In this document: positions 1-7,822 of the stretch, piece by piece
Layout of the letters: every line of letters begins with the position of its first letter
Position numbering within the stretch: the stretch's first letter is position 1
Origin: an uncultured Oscillospiraceae bacterium
Lineage (GTDB): Bacteria; Bacillota; Clostridia; Oscillospirales; Oscillospiraceae
Length of the DNA: 64,000 nt
Assembly (NCBI GenBank): GCA_934631005.1
Contig: CAKTXA010000005.1
Location: forward strand, 1 to 64,000
Direction of reading: 5' to 3'
Made by a program: the position numbers and the translations under genes
The notes under the pieces: generated by a model
What the model was told of the DNA's origin: nothing
The model's database searches: none
The model's input: only the letters and a program-made list of their open reading frames with translations

Positions 1-480
1 CGGGCTATACAGACCACATCGGCCCGCCCAACCGCACCACCCGGGATGCCGTAGGGGCGGGGTTCTACCCCGCCCGCACCCGACCGACCACCGCCGCACC
101 CTCGATCCTTCGTCGTAACGTAGGGGAGGGGCTTGCCCCTCCCGCCGGTAGGCAGCTGTGGCTTTTGCACGCACCGCCGCGCGGTAGGCACCCCATACCT
201 TCCCCTCGGGGCCGATTCCCCCTATCAGGGGGAAATGTCCCGAAGGGACAAAGAGGGTAGGGACAGGTGCCCCCGAAGGGGGCGGATGAGGGCTGGGGAG
301 CACTGAAACATAGCTTTGCATGCTCAGCAAAACGCAACTGCTCCCCGACCCTCATCAGTCGCCTGCGGCGACAGCTTCCCCCAGGGGAAGCTATGGGGTG
401 CCTGCGTTTCGCCGGTGCGCCGGGGATTCGGCACATTATTCATCCTTCATTATTCACTATTCCTTCTTCATCCTCCCGCA
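1..480. repeat. Intergenic region with dispersed fold-back repeat, copy A
   Basis: No gene is supported in this stretch. It holds a GC-rich hairpin near positions 54-75 (GGGGCGGGG / CCCCGCCC) and, from about 109 to 405, a copy of a dispersed repeat. The repeat starts TTCGTCGTAACGTAGGGG and carries the long inverted arms GATGAGGG..GGGGAGCA and TGCTCCCC..CCCTCATC (about 285-355). Related copies lie at about 13774-14046 and 28702-29006. An AT-rich stretch of TTCATTATTCA-like repeats follows at 431-474. ORFs across this block are repeat-derived and I do not regard them as genes. Confidence 0.75.
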
Positions 481-497
481 AAAAATTCCGTCGGGAC

Positions 498-526
498 TGG
501 AAATCTGGGTCGGGGTCTGGTATAAT
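498..526 (+). promoter_or_regulatory. Promoter of the FGGY kinase
   Basis: -35 TGGAAA (498-503), 17-bp spacer, perfect -10 TATAAT (521-526). The expected start of transcription is near 533, only about 3-12 nt before the candidate start codons GTG 536 and TTG 545. The message may therefore be leaderless or nearly so. Confidence 0.6.
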
Positions 527-544
527 TTTCTTCGGGTGATTGAT

Positions 545-2023
545 TTGGAAACGATCTTACTGGCATTCGACATCGGCACGAGCGGGCTGAAGGCTTCGCT
601 GGTCGATGAAAATCTGAATATCCTCCGCAATGTGACCACGACCTATCCCACGCACCACCATCCCGACGGCGGCTGCGAGCAGGACGCCTACGACTGGTGG
701 ATGGGCGCGGTGCGCGCGATGCTCATGCTGCGCGAGCTGGCGCCCGAATACGTCAAGCGCGTGGACGCTATCGGCATCTCCGGGCATATGCTCGCGTGCC
801 TGCCGATGGATCGGGACGGGCAGGCGCTGCGCCCGGCGATGATCCACGCCGATACGCGGGCGCTGGAGCTGTCCAACCGCCTGCGCACGGAATATGGGCG
901 CGACTATTTTTACGACATCACCGGCAATGTCCTCAGCCCGTCGTCCACGCTGTGCAAGGTGCTCTGGGTCAAGGAGCACGAGCCGGAGCTGTACGCCAAG
1001 ACGGAGCGGTTTTTGCAGGTGAAGGACTATCTGGTCTACCGCCTGACGGGCAATATGGACTCGACCGACCTGTCGGACGCGTCGCACGCGATGTTAATGA
1101 ACCTGCACACGCGGGAATATGACCGCGAGATGTTCCAAAACGTCGGCCTTGACCTTGAAAAATTCCCCGCCATCCATACCGGCTGCGAGATCGCGGGCCG
1201 GCTCACGGAGGAGGCGGCGTACCATCTCGGGCTGCGCGCGGGCATCCCCGTGTCGGTCGGCGGCGGCGACGGTGCGTGCGCCAACGTCGGCGCGGGCGTG
1301 GTGGAGCCGGGCCATTTTTACCTCAGTCTCGGCACCACGGCGTGGATCGCCGGGCCGATGGAAAAGCCGTTCCTCGATCCGCAGCACCGCGTGTTCCACA
1401 TCTACACGATGGACGGCCACGGCTGCAACGTGTTCGGCACCATGCAGTGCGCCGGGCGCTCGATCTCGTGGGCGCAGGAGCTGCTGGGCTATAACTCCCC
1501 CCGCGCGATGGACGCCGCGGCGGAGACCGTCGCCCCCGGCGCGGGCGGGCTCATCTACCTGCCGTATCTGGAGGGAGAACGCTCGCCGGTGTTCGACGCC
1601 AAGGCGCGCGGCGTGTTCTTCGGCATGAACACCATGCACAAAAAAGAGTATTTCGCCCGCGCCGTGCTGGAGGGCACGGGCTGCGGTCTGGCGCAGATCC
1701 TCTCCGCATTCCGTGAGCGCGAGCCGATCGAGTCGCTGCGCATCATCGGCGGCGGCGCGAAGTCCAAGCTGTGGAAGCAGATCATCGCAGACCTCTGCGA
1801 TGTGCGGCTGCTGGAGGTGTCCACCTTCTCCGACAGCGCCACGTCCATGGGCGCGGCGGCGGCCGCGGGCGTCGGCATCGGGCTGTTCCCCGATCTTGCC
1901 TCGGCCGTTGCGCATATCCAGACCGCCGGCGGCACCGAGCCGCAGGAGCACCCGGAGTACGCCCTCACCAAAAAACGCTACGGCATGCTCTACCCCAGCC
2001 TGGTCGACGTGTTCCGTACATAA
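545..2023 (+). CDS. FGGY-family carbohydrate kinase (xylulokinase-like)
   Basis: ATP-dependent phosphorylation of a pentulose or related sugar in the cytoplasm. With the TTG start at 545 the protein has 492 aa, the usual length for xylulokinases. The N-terminal phosphate-1 motif AFDIGTSGLKASL opens the protein. SVGGGDGACANVGAG and YLSLGTTAWIAG form the second actin-like half, and IGGGAKSKLWKQI near the C-terminus is the adenosine-binding motif of the family. The open frame runs back to 320 through the dispersed repeat, but FGGY homology begins right at METILLAFDIG. TTG 545 (or GTG 536) is therefore the likely start. It is monocistronic, with its own promoter and terminator. Substrate is uncertain: xylulose is the default, but fuculose or another ketose cannot be excluded. 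Confidence 0.8.
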   Translation: METILLAFDIGTSGLKASLVDENLNILRNVTTTYPTHHHPDGGCEQDAYDWWMGAVRAMLMLRELAPEYVKRVDAIGISGHMLACLPMDRDGQALRPAMIHADTRALELSNRLRTEYGRDYFYDITGNVLSPSSTLCKVLWVKEHEPELYAKTERFLQVKDYLVYRLTGNMDSTDLSDASHAMLMNLHTREYDREMFQNVGLDLEKFPAIHTGCEIAGRLTEEAAYHLGLRAGIPVSVGGGDGACANVGAGVVEPGHFYLSLGTTAWIAGPMEKPFLDPQHRVFHIYTMDGHGCNVFGTMQCAGRSISWAQELLGYNSPRAMDAAAETVAPGAGGLIYLPYLEGERSPVFDAKARGVFFGMNTMHKKEYFARAVLEGTGCGLAQILSAFREREPIESLRIIGGGAKSKLWKQIIADLCDVRLLEVSTFSDSATSMGAAAAAGVGIGLFPDLASAVAHIQTAGGTEPQEHPEYALTKKRYGMLYPSLVDVFRT

Positions 2024-2030
2024 ACATTAT

Positions 2031-2100
2031 ACCCGCCCGGAGCATTTCGTTCCGGGCGGGTTTTTGCCGAAAAGCGCGGCGGTCTTTTGACCGCCGCGCT
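2031..2100. terminator. Two back-to-back intrinsic terminators
   Basis: The first hairpin (CCCGCCCGGA / TCCGGGCGGG, 2032-2060, then TTTTT) ends the kinase message. The second (AGCGCGGCGGTC / GACCGCCGCGCT, 2073-2100) is followed by TTTT on the minus strand and serves the leftward P-loop gene. Confidence 0.85.
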
Positions 2101-2114
2101 GTGATTTACGAATA

Positions 2115-2525
2115 TTACAGGAATTTTGCGATGTAGCCCGGGGCGTTATCGGGGTCGCCCGGGATGGTGATGGTGAAGCGCACGGCGTTGGCCTGCGCGA
2201 ACTGGTCGCACCAGTTGAGGAACGTCTCGGTCTGCGCCGCATCGTCGCAGTGCGAGACCTTGTAGAGATTGTCGATAAAAATGTGCGTGATGTCAAAGTT
2301 GCCCGCGTGCAGCCCGCTGATAAAGCCCTTGAGAAATACGTAGCTGCCGAGCATATATTCACCCGCGTCGACCAGACGGACACGATGGTCCAGGTCAAAG
2401 CGCAGCGTATGACCTTTTTCGATGCAGACCATGCTGCCGGATTCGTTTTTCAGCGCCTCGTGGACCGAGTCGATCAACTGTTTCGTTTTCCCGGAGCCCT
2501 GCAGCCCGGTGATGATGTGAACCAT
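2115..2525 (-). CDS. Small P-loop NTP-binding protein, unknown role
   Basis: 136 aa. A textbook Walker A motif, GLQGSGKT, lies at residues 7-14 and a hydrophobic Walker B-like strand, ITHIFIDN, near residue 81. The rest is a compact alpha/beta domain without recognisable extra modules. This looks like a minimal ATPase or kinase-like fold, but no substrate can be assigned. The ATG at 2525 has a strong AAAGGAGGAA ribosome site. A promoter (TTGTCT-17-TAGAAT, minus strand, 2569-2597) sits just upstream, so it is probably transcribed alone. Confidence 0.7.
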   Translation of the reverse strand: MVHIITGLQGSGKTKQLIDSVHEALKNESGSMVCIEKGHTLRFDLDHRVRLVDAGEYMLGSYVFLKGFISGLHAGNFDITHIFIDNLYKVSHCDDAAQTETFLNWCDQFAQANAVRFTITIPGDPDNAPGYIAKFL

Positions 2526-2568
2526 GGGACATTCCTCCTTTTGCCGCGTAGGTTTTATCTATATGCCC

Positions 2569-2597
2569 ATTCTATCAGCTTTTCCCGCAAAAGACAA
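2569..2597 (-). promoter_or_regulatory. Promoter of the P-loop gene
   Basis: Minus strand: -35 TTGTCT, 17-bp spacer, -10 TAGAAT, about 45 nt before the ATG. Confidence 0.55.
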
Positions 2598-2615
2598 GCC
2601 CGTACTTGCGCAAAA

Positions 2616-3896
2616 TTATGCCCGGCCGAGCTGCCGCGCCGCGTCCTCGCGCGCCGGGAAGGTCACGGGCGCGAACGGGTCGACGCCGTCCGCCAGCGCG
2701 CAGAGCGCCGCGCTCAGCTCAAAGAAGTAAAACAGCTCGCCCAGATGGTACGCGTCCACCTGCTCCAGCTCCAAAACGGCGATGGGCACATCCCGCTCGG
2801 CCTGCGCGGCGCACAGCGCCTCGAACCCGGCCCGCTCCACATCCTCGAGCGTCCGGCCGCTCAGATAGTCCAGCCCGTCGTAATCCTTCCAGTCCATCTC
2901 CACGCCCACACGCCGCGGCGCGGGCGCGCTGACGCGCAGCATCGTCTCAAACACCGGGCGCTTTCCCGCGCCGAGCGCGGCGTCCAGCGCGTCCTGCTCG
3001 CCCGGCAGCTCCATCGAAAACGGCAGAAGCCCCGCGCCGTCACGGCACGTGCGCCGCAGAAGCAGCTGCTTCCACCAGCGGAGGAAGCCGGAGAATGCCG
3101 GGTCAAAGGCGCACAGCGCCTCGCACTGCCGCCCGCGCGCCTCCAGCGTGTGGCGTGCCCCGGCATACAGCCACACCGGATTTTCGAACGCGCGCAGATC
3201 ATATTCCCGCCACGCGCCCGCCGCGCCCTCCAAGAACTCCAGCGGGTCAAAGCCCGCCACGGCCAGCGGCAGCAGCACGGCGGAGGTGAGCGCGCTGTAG
3301 TCGCCGCCGCGCTCGGCGGGCAGCGGCAGCAGCGTATAGCCGCCGTCCTGCGCCATCGCCGCCAGCGGCGAATCCGCGAGCGCGGAGAGGAAAATGCGCC
3401 GCTTGGAGTCTGCGCCGTAGCGCCGCTCCAGCATCCAGCGGATCGCGCGGGAGGCGATGGCCGGTTCCAGCTCGTCGCCGTGGGGGCTGATGATGTGCAG
3501 GCAGAGGTCCTTGCCGTCCAGCCGGTCGCACAGCGACAGCCATGCCTGCGACGACAGGTCGCTGCCCGCGAAGATCAGCCGCGTCTGCCCGTCGCCCGCG
3601 CCGGGGCAGCAGGCGCGCAGCAGCTGCAGCGCCGCCTGCGCCGCCAGCCACGCCCCGCCGCTGCCGACCACAACGCACACGCTGCCGCTGGCGCGGATCT
3701 GCTCTGCCGCCTTGCGCACGGCGTGGAGCGTGCGCGCCGTCAGCGCGTCGGACTGCCCCAGCCAGCCGAGGAACGGCTGCTCGCCGGGCGTATTGGCGCG
3801 CAGACGCAGATGCGCGTCAAACAGCGCCTTTTCGCGCCCCAGAAGATCCGGCAGCGACACACAGCTCCAGATATTCGACAGCTCCACATTGATCAT
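2616..3896 (-). CDS. Glucose-6-phosphate isomerase homologue, probably catalytically dead
   Basis: 426 aa, slightly shorter than bacterial Pgi (about 450 aa) and recognisably colinear with it. VVVGSGGAWLAAQAAL (about residue 70) matches the GIGGSYLGARAA strand. IISPHGDELEPAIASR (about 134) matches ISKSGTTTEPAIAFR. GGDYSALTSAVLLPLAVAG (about 195) matches the GGRYSVLTAVGLLPIAVAG signature. FLRWWKQLL (about 272), DGLDYLSGRTL and GELFYFFELSAAL follow in order. Key residues differ: SKSGTT is SPHGDE, the signature Arg is Asp, the GES glutamate is replaced by RRT, LHSMGQ is absent, and the C-terminal DQPGVEAYK lysine block is APVTFPARED. It is therefore likely a SIS-fold pseudoenzyme or sugar-phosphate-binding protein. 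The ATG at 3896 has a GGGGGAG ribosome site. Family assignment is confident; loss of activity is inference. Confidence 0.75.
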   Translation of the reverse strand: MINVELSNIWSCVSLPDLLGREKALFDAHLRLRANTPGEQPFLGWLGQSDALTARTLHAVRKAAEQIRASGSVCVVVGSGGAWLAAQAALQLLRACCPGAGDGQTRLIFAGSDLSSQAWLSLCDRLDGKDLCLHIISPHGDELEPAIASRAIRWMLERRYGADSKRRIFLSALADSPLAAMAQDGGYTLLPLPAERGGDYSALTSAVLLPLAVAGFDPLEFLEGAAGAWREYDLRAFENPVWLYAGARHTLEARGRQCEALCAFDPAFSGFLRWWKQLLLRRTCRDGAGLLPFSMELPGEQDALDAALGAGKRPVFETMLRVSAPAPRRVGVEMDWKDYDGLDYLSGRTLEDVERAGFEALCAAQAERDVPIAVLELEQVDAYHLGELFYFFELSAALCALADGVDPFAPVTFPAREDAARQLGRA

Positions 3897-4006
3897 ACCG
3901 CACGCTCCCCCGCCGGACCACCGCAGGCAATTCCGGCATTTTTCTTGTAGTATACACCGTTTTCGTCAAAAAGAAAAGTGCCCCTCGCCGAACAGAAAAC
4001 AATGGA

Positions 4007-4035
4007 TAGACAAATTCTGACACGGGTGCTACAAT
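4007..4035 (+). promoter_or_regulatory. Promoter of the small-toxin mRNA
   Basis: -35 TAGACA (4007-4012), 17-bp spacer, -10 TACAAT (4030-4035). The predicted start near 4042 gives a 107-nt structured leader before the 28-aa ORF. Confidence 0.65.
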
Positions 4036-4085
4036 AAAACTGCCCCCGGGTGGGGGTGGGCGCTGTTACATAAACGGTAGGCGGG

Positions 4086-4288
4086 AGCCTCTCACTTTGG
4101 AGAGGACACTTCTTGAAGCCCTCTCCAGTGCGGAGAGGGGGGATGCGTATGATCACATACTCAGAGCTGTTTCAGCTTTGCCTTGTTATCATCGGCATCG
4201 TCGATCTGGTCGTCCGGATCACAAAAAAGAAGTAACCGCCGCACCCTTCCACAGTCCGGCGATCACTTCAAAACGAATGTGAGAGGCT
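4086..4288 (+). other. Long-range and competing hairpins of the toxin mRNA
   Basis: A 10-bp perfect inverted repeat brackets the toxin ORF: AGCCTCTCAC at 4086-4095 with GTGAGAGGCT at 4279-4288. Within the leader, CCTCTCC can pair either with TGGAGAGG upstream (4098-4105) or with GGAGAGGG over the ribosome site (4132-4139). These folds exclude each other, so the message could switch between translatable and closed states. Confidence 0.6.
4149..4235 (+). CDS. 28-aa hydrophobic peptide, putative type I (holin-like) toxin
   Basis: The ATG at 4149 opens a 28-residue ORF: a short polar start MITYSELFQ, one membrane span (LCLVIIGIVDLVV) and a basic RITKKK tail. This layout matches the small holin-like toxins of Firmicutes type I toxin-antitoxin loci, which act by membrane damage when over-expressed. 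The match is from memory of the family. The Shine-Dalgarno GGAGAGGGGGG lies 8 nt upstream but is buried in the hairpin CCCTCTCC/GGAGAGGG (4119-4126 with 4132-4139). A perfect-consensus promoter points back at the gene from the other strand (4323-4350), as expected for an RNA antitoxin. The in-frame ATG at 4143 is too close to the ribosome site. Confidence 0.7.
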   Translation: MITYSELFQLCLVIIGIVDLVVRITKKK

Positions 4289-4316
4289 GACCGTCTATCG
4301 ACAGCGCCCTTTCTCT
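4222..4316 (-). ncRNA. Predicted antisense RNA antitoxin
   Basis: Transcription from the minus-strand promoter at 4323-4350 should begin near 4316 and run back over the 3' end of the toxin gene. A hairpin (CGCCG/CGGCG, 4261-4237 read on the minus strand) followed by GTTACTTCTTTTTT offers a terminator near 4222. Its U-tract is the complement of the toxin's three Lys codons. The product would be about 95 nt and fully complementary to the toxin mRNA, including the 3' arm of its long-range pairing. This tail-to-tail overlap resembles TxpA/RatA loci. The terminator stem is only 5 bp, so the exact 3' end is uncertain. Confidence 0.55.
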
Positions 4317-4322
4317 ATGCCT

Positions 4323-4350
4323 ATTATACCACCCTGCCGCGGATTGTCAA
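4323..4350 (-). promoter_or_regulatory. Consensus promoter of the antisense RNA
   Basis: Minus strand: perfect -35 TTGACA, 16-bp spacer, perfect -10 TATAAT. No protein-coding gene starts downstream on that strand, so it most likely drives a regulatory RNA. Confidence 0.8.
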
Positions 4351-4363
4351 CCGCGCGGCGGGC

Positions 4364-4401
4364 AAAAACGCGGCTTTCCAAAGGCGGAAGGCCGCGTTTT
4401 G
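4364..4401. terminator. Bidirectional terminator between toxin locus and sirtuin
   Basis: AAAACGCGGC (4365-4374) pairs with GCCGCGTTTT (4391-4400), giving U-runs on both strands. It can end the toxin mRNA and the leftward sirtuin operon. Confidence 0.75.
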
Positions 4402-5071
4402 TCAGATCTGTGACAGTGTCTGCCCGATGGGCGTGCGCAGGACGAGATCGGCGGCGGAGTCATACTGCGTCTCGTCGCGGTTGATGAGGACGAGCTTACT
4501 GCCGCGGTAATAGCGGATGAGCCCCGCGGCGGGGTAGACCGTGAGCGACGTGCCGCCGACGATGAGCACGTCCGCCTTGGAGATGGCGTGCACCGCGCGG
4601 TGCAGAACATCCTCGTTCAGCCCCTCCTCATAGAGCACGACGTCGGGCTTCACCACGCCGCCGCAGCCGCATTTCGGCACGCCCGCGCAGTCGCGGATGA
4701 ACTCCGGCGGATAGAATTTGCCGCAGCGCGTGCAGTAGTTGCGCCAGATGGAGCCGTGCAGCTCCAGAACGGTCTCACTTCCGGCCTTCTGGTGCAGGCC
4801 GTCGATGTTCTGCGTGATGACGGCGCGGAGCTTGCCCGCCCGCTCCAGCTCCGCGAGCTTTTTGTGCGCCGCATTCGGCTGCGCCTCCAGCGGGAGCATT
4901 TTCTGGCGGTAAAAGCGGTAAAAATAGTCGGGATGCTGATAAAAAAACGTGTGGCTCAGGATCGTCTCGGGCGGGTAGTCGAACTGCTGGTGATACAGTC
5001 CGTCCACGCTGCGGAAGTCCGGGATGCCGGACTCGGTGGACACGCCCGCACCGCCGAAAAACACGATGTTG

Positions 5072-5849
<778 letters not shown>

Positions 5850-5860
<11 letters not shown>

Positions 5861-6356
5861 CGCTTGCCATGCCTTCCAGAAGCTTCACGCGGATGAAGCC
5901 CTCGTCGATGTTGCGCTCAAGAATGAACTCCGGCACGGCGGGGATGAGGTATTCGCGCTTTTTATCTGCCGCCGTGACGACGTACACGTCGTTGCCGGGG
6001 CGGGAGAGGATGTCGGTGAGCGTGCCGATCGGCTCGCCGTCTGACAGCACTGGCAGGCCGATGAGGTCGGCGATGAACACCGAGCCGGCCGGCAGCTGCG
6101 CGTCCGCCCGGCGGATGCAGAGCACCTGACCGCGCAGTGCCGCCGCGGCATCGAGATCGTCAACGCCCTCCAGCTTTAACAGCACGCACGTTTTCTGCAC
6201 GCGCGCCGAACGCACGCGCACCGCCTGCCCGCGCAGATAGAGCGTATCAAATTCCAGCAAGAATTCGGGCTCGTCCGCCCAGGGCATGACCTTGACCTCG
6301 CCGCGCACGCCGTGCGTGGAGACGATCTGCCCGACCTCCAGAAATTCCTGTTTCAT
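5850..6356 (-). CDS. rimM: 16S rRNA processing protein RimM
   Basis: 168 aa; assists assembly of the 30S head around ribosomal protein S19. The N-terminal RimM beta-barrel opens with LEVGQIVSTHGVRGEVKV. The C-terminal PRC-barrel includes DLIGLPVLSDGEPIGTL and ends in IPAVPEFI and VKLLEG. It follows mntP by 37 nt and overlaps trmD by 11 nt, so the four leftward genes can be one transcript. Confidence 0.95.
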
Positions 6357-6393
6357 GCGCTGCCCGCCTTTCGTGAATGCTGCCTGCCGCGTC

Positions 6394-6966
6394 TCAGAAT
6401 GTAAGAACGCCCAAATGCTCCAGCAGGATCTTCAGTCCGATCAGAATGAGAATGCCGCCGCCGACCAGCTCCGCCTTTTTCTTGAACCGCAGGCCGAACA
6501 GGTTGCCCACCCGCAGCCCGGCGGCGGAAAAAACGAACGTGGTCACGCCGATGAAGCTGACCGCCGCGCCGATGGGCACATCCGGCAGCAGCGCGAACGT
6601 GATGCCGACGGCCAGCGCGTCGATGCTGGTGGCCACGGCGAGCAGGAGCATCGTTTTGAAGCTGAACGAGCTGTTCTCCTCCGCCTCCGACTCCGGCCCC
6701 AGCGCCTCCTTGATCATATTGCCGCCGATGACGAGCAGCAGCACGAACGCCACCCAGTGGTCATAGCGCGTGATGTACCGCTCAAACGTGGAGCCGAGCA
6801 GATAGCCGATCGTGGGCATGAGCGCCTGAAAGCCGCCGAACCACAGCCCGACGCACAGATAGTGCTTTGCCTGCAGCCTGCGCGTGGAGAGCCCCTTGCA
6901 GATGGACACCGCAAACGCGTCCATCGACAGGCCCACCGCGATCAGAAACAGCTCCAATAAGCTCAT
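6394..6966 (-). CDS. mntP: Manganese efflux pump MntP
   Basis: 190 aa, six predicted membrane spans in two repeats; exports Mn(II). The repeated DAFAVSICKG (first half) and SIDALAVGITFAL (second half) carry the conserved Asp residues of the family. The ATG at 6966 has a GGAGGGG ribosome site; the frame is open further upstream, but that part contains the leader hairpin. The short leader carries an intrinsic terminator between promoter and start codon, pointing to attenuation control. Confidence 0.92.
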   Translation of the reverse strand: MSLLELFLIAVGLSMDAFAVSICKGLSTRRLQAKHYLCVGLWFGGFQALMPTIGYLLGSTFERYITRYDHWVAFVLLLVIGGNMIKEALGPESEAEENSSFSFKTMLLLAVATSIDALAVGITFALLPDVPIGAAVSFIGVTTFVFSAAGLRVGNLFGLRFKKKAELVGGGILILIGLKILLEHLGVLTF

Positions 6967-6983
6967 AAAACCCCTCCAACGAT

Positions 6984-7009
6984 AAAAAACCAGGTACGCG
7001 CCGTACCTG
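6984..7009 (-). terminator. Terminator hairpin inside the mntP leader
   Basis: On the minus strand CAGGTACG/CGTACCTG (8-bp stem, 3-nt loop) is followed by GTTTTTT. It lies about 20 nt after the predicted mRNA start and about 20 nt before mntP. It looks like an attenuator. The leader is too short for a standard yybP-ykoY aptamer. Confidence 0.7.
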
Positions 7010-7034
7010 ATCTCTTCTGACATCTCTAAAGGTT

Positions 7035-7063
7035 ATCATACCAGAGACGCCCCGCCTTGTCAA
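7035..7063 (-). promoter_or_regulatory. mntP promoter
   Basis: Minus strand: -35 TTGACA, 17-bp spacer, -10 TATGAT. It lies back to back with the queT promoter, the -35 boxes being 17 bp apart. Confidence 0.8.
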
Positions 7064-7080
7064 TCAAAACCGTGCCGGGC

Positions 7081-7109
7081 TTGACAACCGCCGCGGCTGT
7101 GTGTACAAT
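7081..7109 (+). promoter_or_regulatory. queT promoter
   Basis: -35 TTGACA, 17-bp spacer, -10 TACAAT; predicted RNA start near 7116. Confidence 0.8.
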
Positions 7110-7115
7110 AAGGCC

Positions 7116-7246
7116 GCACAATTCTATAAGACAGTTCGCAGCGCCGCTTTGCGGCGTGATCCATCCTGTCTATAAACAAAACCAGGAAGCCGGGGCCGTT
7201 CCGATGGAGCGGCTCCAGACGGACGCTTCCGGCGTCCGTTTTTTGT
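7116..7246 (+). promoter_or_regulatory. Structured queT leader, candidate preQ1 riboswitch
   Basis: AGACAG (7129-7134) pairs with CTGTCT (7166-7171) and encloses a second hairpin (CGCCGC/GCGGCG). An A-rich tail, ATAAACAAAACCA, follows. The stem, TTC-containing loop and A-rich tail recall preQ1 aptamers, but the internal hairpin does not fit the minimal preQ1-I form, so the class is open. Downstream come a hairpin GCCGTTCC/GGAGCGGC and a terminator ACGGACGC/GCGTCCGT with TTTTTT (7219-7244). Its position before queT, whose product imports queuosine precursors, supports preQ1 sensing by transcription termination. Confidence 0.65.
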
Positions 7247-7278
7247 TTCCGCAGACGCCTGACGGCGAGGAGGAACCT

Positions 7279-7782
7279 ATGAAAAAGATCACCCCAAAGC
7301 AAATTGCGCTCAGCGGCATCGCCGCGGGCCTGTACGTCGCCGTGACGGTGCTCACGGCATCGTTTGCCTATGGCAACATCCAGTTCCGCATCGCGGACGC
7401 GCTGTGCCTGCTCGTGAGCATCGAGCCGACGCTCACCGTCGGTCTGACGCTGGGCTGCCTGATCGCGAATCTGTTTTCCACCGTTTCGGCGCTGGATATT
7501 ATCATCGGCACCGCCGGGACGCTGCTGGGCTGTTTGCTGACGGTGCACATCAAAAAGACATGGCTGCTGCCCATCCCGACCATTTTGTCGAACGCCGTGC
7601 TCGTGGGCGCGATGCTCTCGTGGGTGCTCATGCCGGAGAGCGGCTTCTGGAAGGGCTTTCTGATCTTCGGCGGCGAGGTCGCCCTCGGCGAGACCGCCGT
7701 CCTCTACGCCCTCGGCATCCCCCTCACACTCACAATGCGCCGCACCAACCTGATCGGAAAACTTTTGAAGGACGATAAATGA
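7279..7782 (+). CDS. queT: QueT-family queuosine precursor transporter
   Basis: 167 aa with about five hydrophobic spans; S-component-like membrane protein for import of preQ0/preQ1-type precursors, probably with an energy-coupling ECF module encoded elsewhere. Typical family segments: QIALSGIAAGLYVAVTVL, GNIQFRIADALCLL and LGCLIANLFS. The ATG at 7279 follows GGCGAGGAGGA. The frame extends upstream to 7057, but that region is promoter, riboswitch-like leader and terminator. A shared terminator with the convergent hydrolase follows. Confidence 0.88.
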   Translation: MKKITPKQIALSGIAAGLYVAVTVLTASFAYGNIQFRIADALCLLVSIEPTLTVGLTLGCLIANLFSTVSALDIIIGTAGTLLGCLLTVHIKKTWLLPIPTILSNAVLVGAMLSWVLMPESGFWKGFLIFGGEVALGETAVLYALGIPLTLTMRRTNLIGKLLKDDK

Positions 7783-7783
7783 T

Positions 7784-7822
7784 CCAAACCCTCCGGCCCC
7801 GGCCGGAGGGTTTGGCTTTTTA
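7784..7822. terminator. Bidirectional terminator of queT and the MBL hydrolase
   Basis: CCAAACCCTCCGGCC (7784-7798) with a 2-nt loop pairs with GGCCGGAGGGTTTGG (7801-7815), then CTTTTT on the plus strand. Confidence 0.85.

Noticed and set aside
320..544. N-terminal extension of the FGGY kinase from ATG 320
   Set aside because: The added 75 residues are translated dispersed repeat and lie upstream of the promoter.
2250..3950. 566-codon plus-strand frame opposite the Pgi-like gene
   Set aside because: Shadow of the minus-strand gene, whose translation matches a known family end to end.
4097..4282. 61-codon plus-strand frame overlapping the toxin gene
   Set aside because: The product is low-complexity, its ATG has no ribosome site, and it lies out of frame with the well-supported 28-codon ORF.
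6967..7040. yybP-ykoY manganese riboswitch before mntP
   Set aside because: The leader from the predicted start is about 60 nt and is mostly the terminator; the aptamer's conserved loops are not present.
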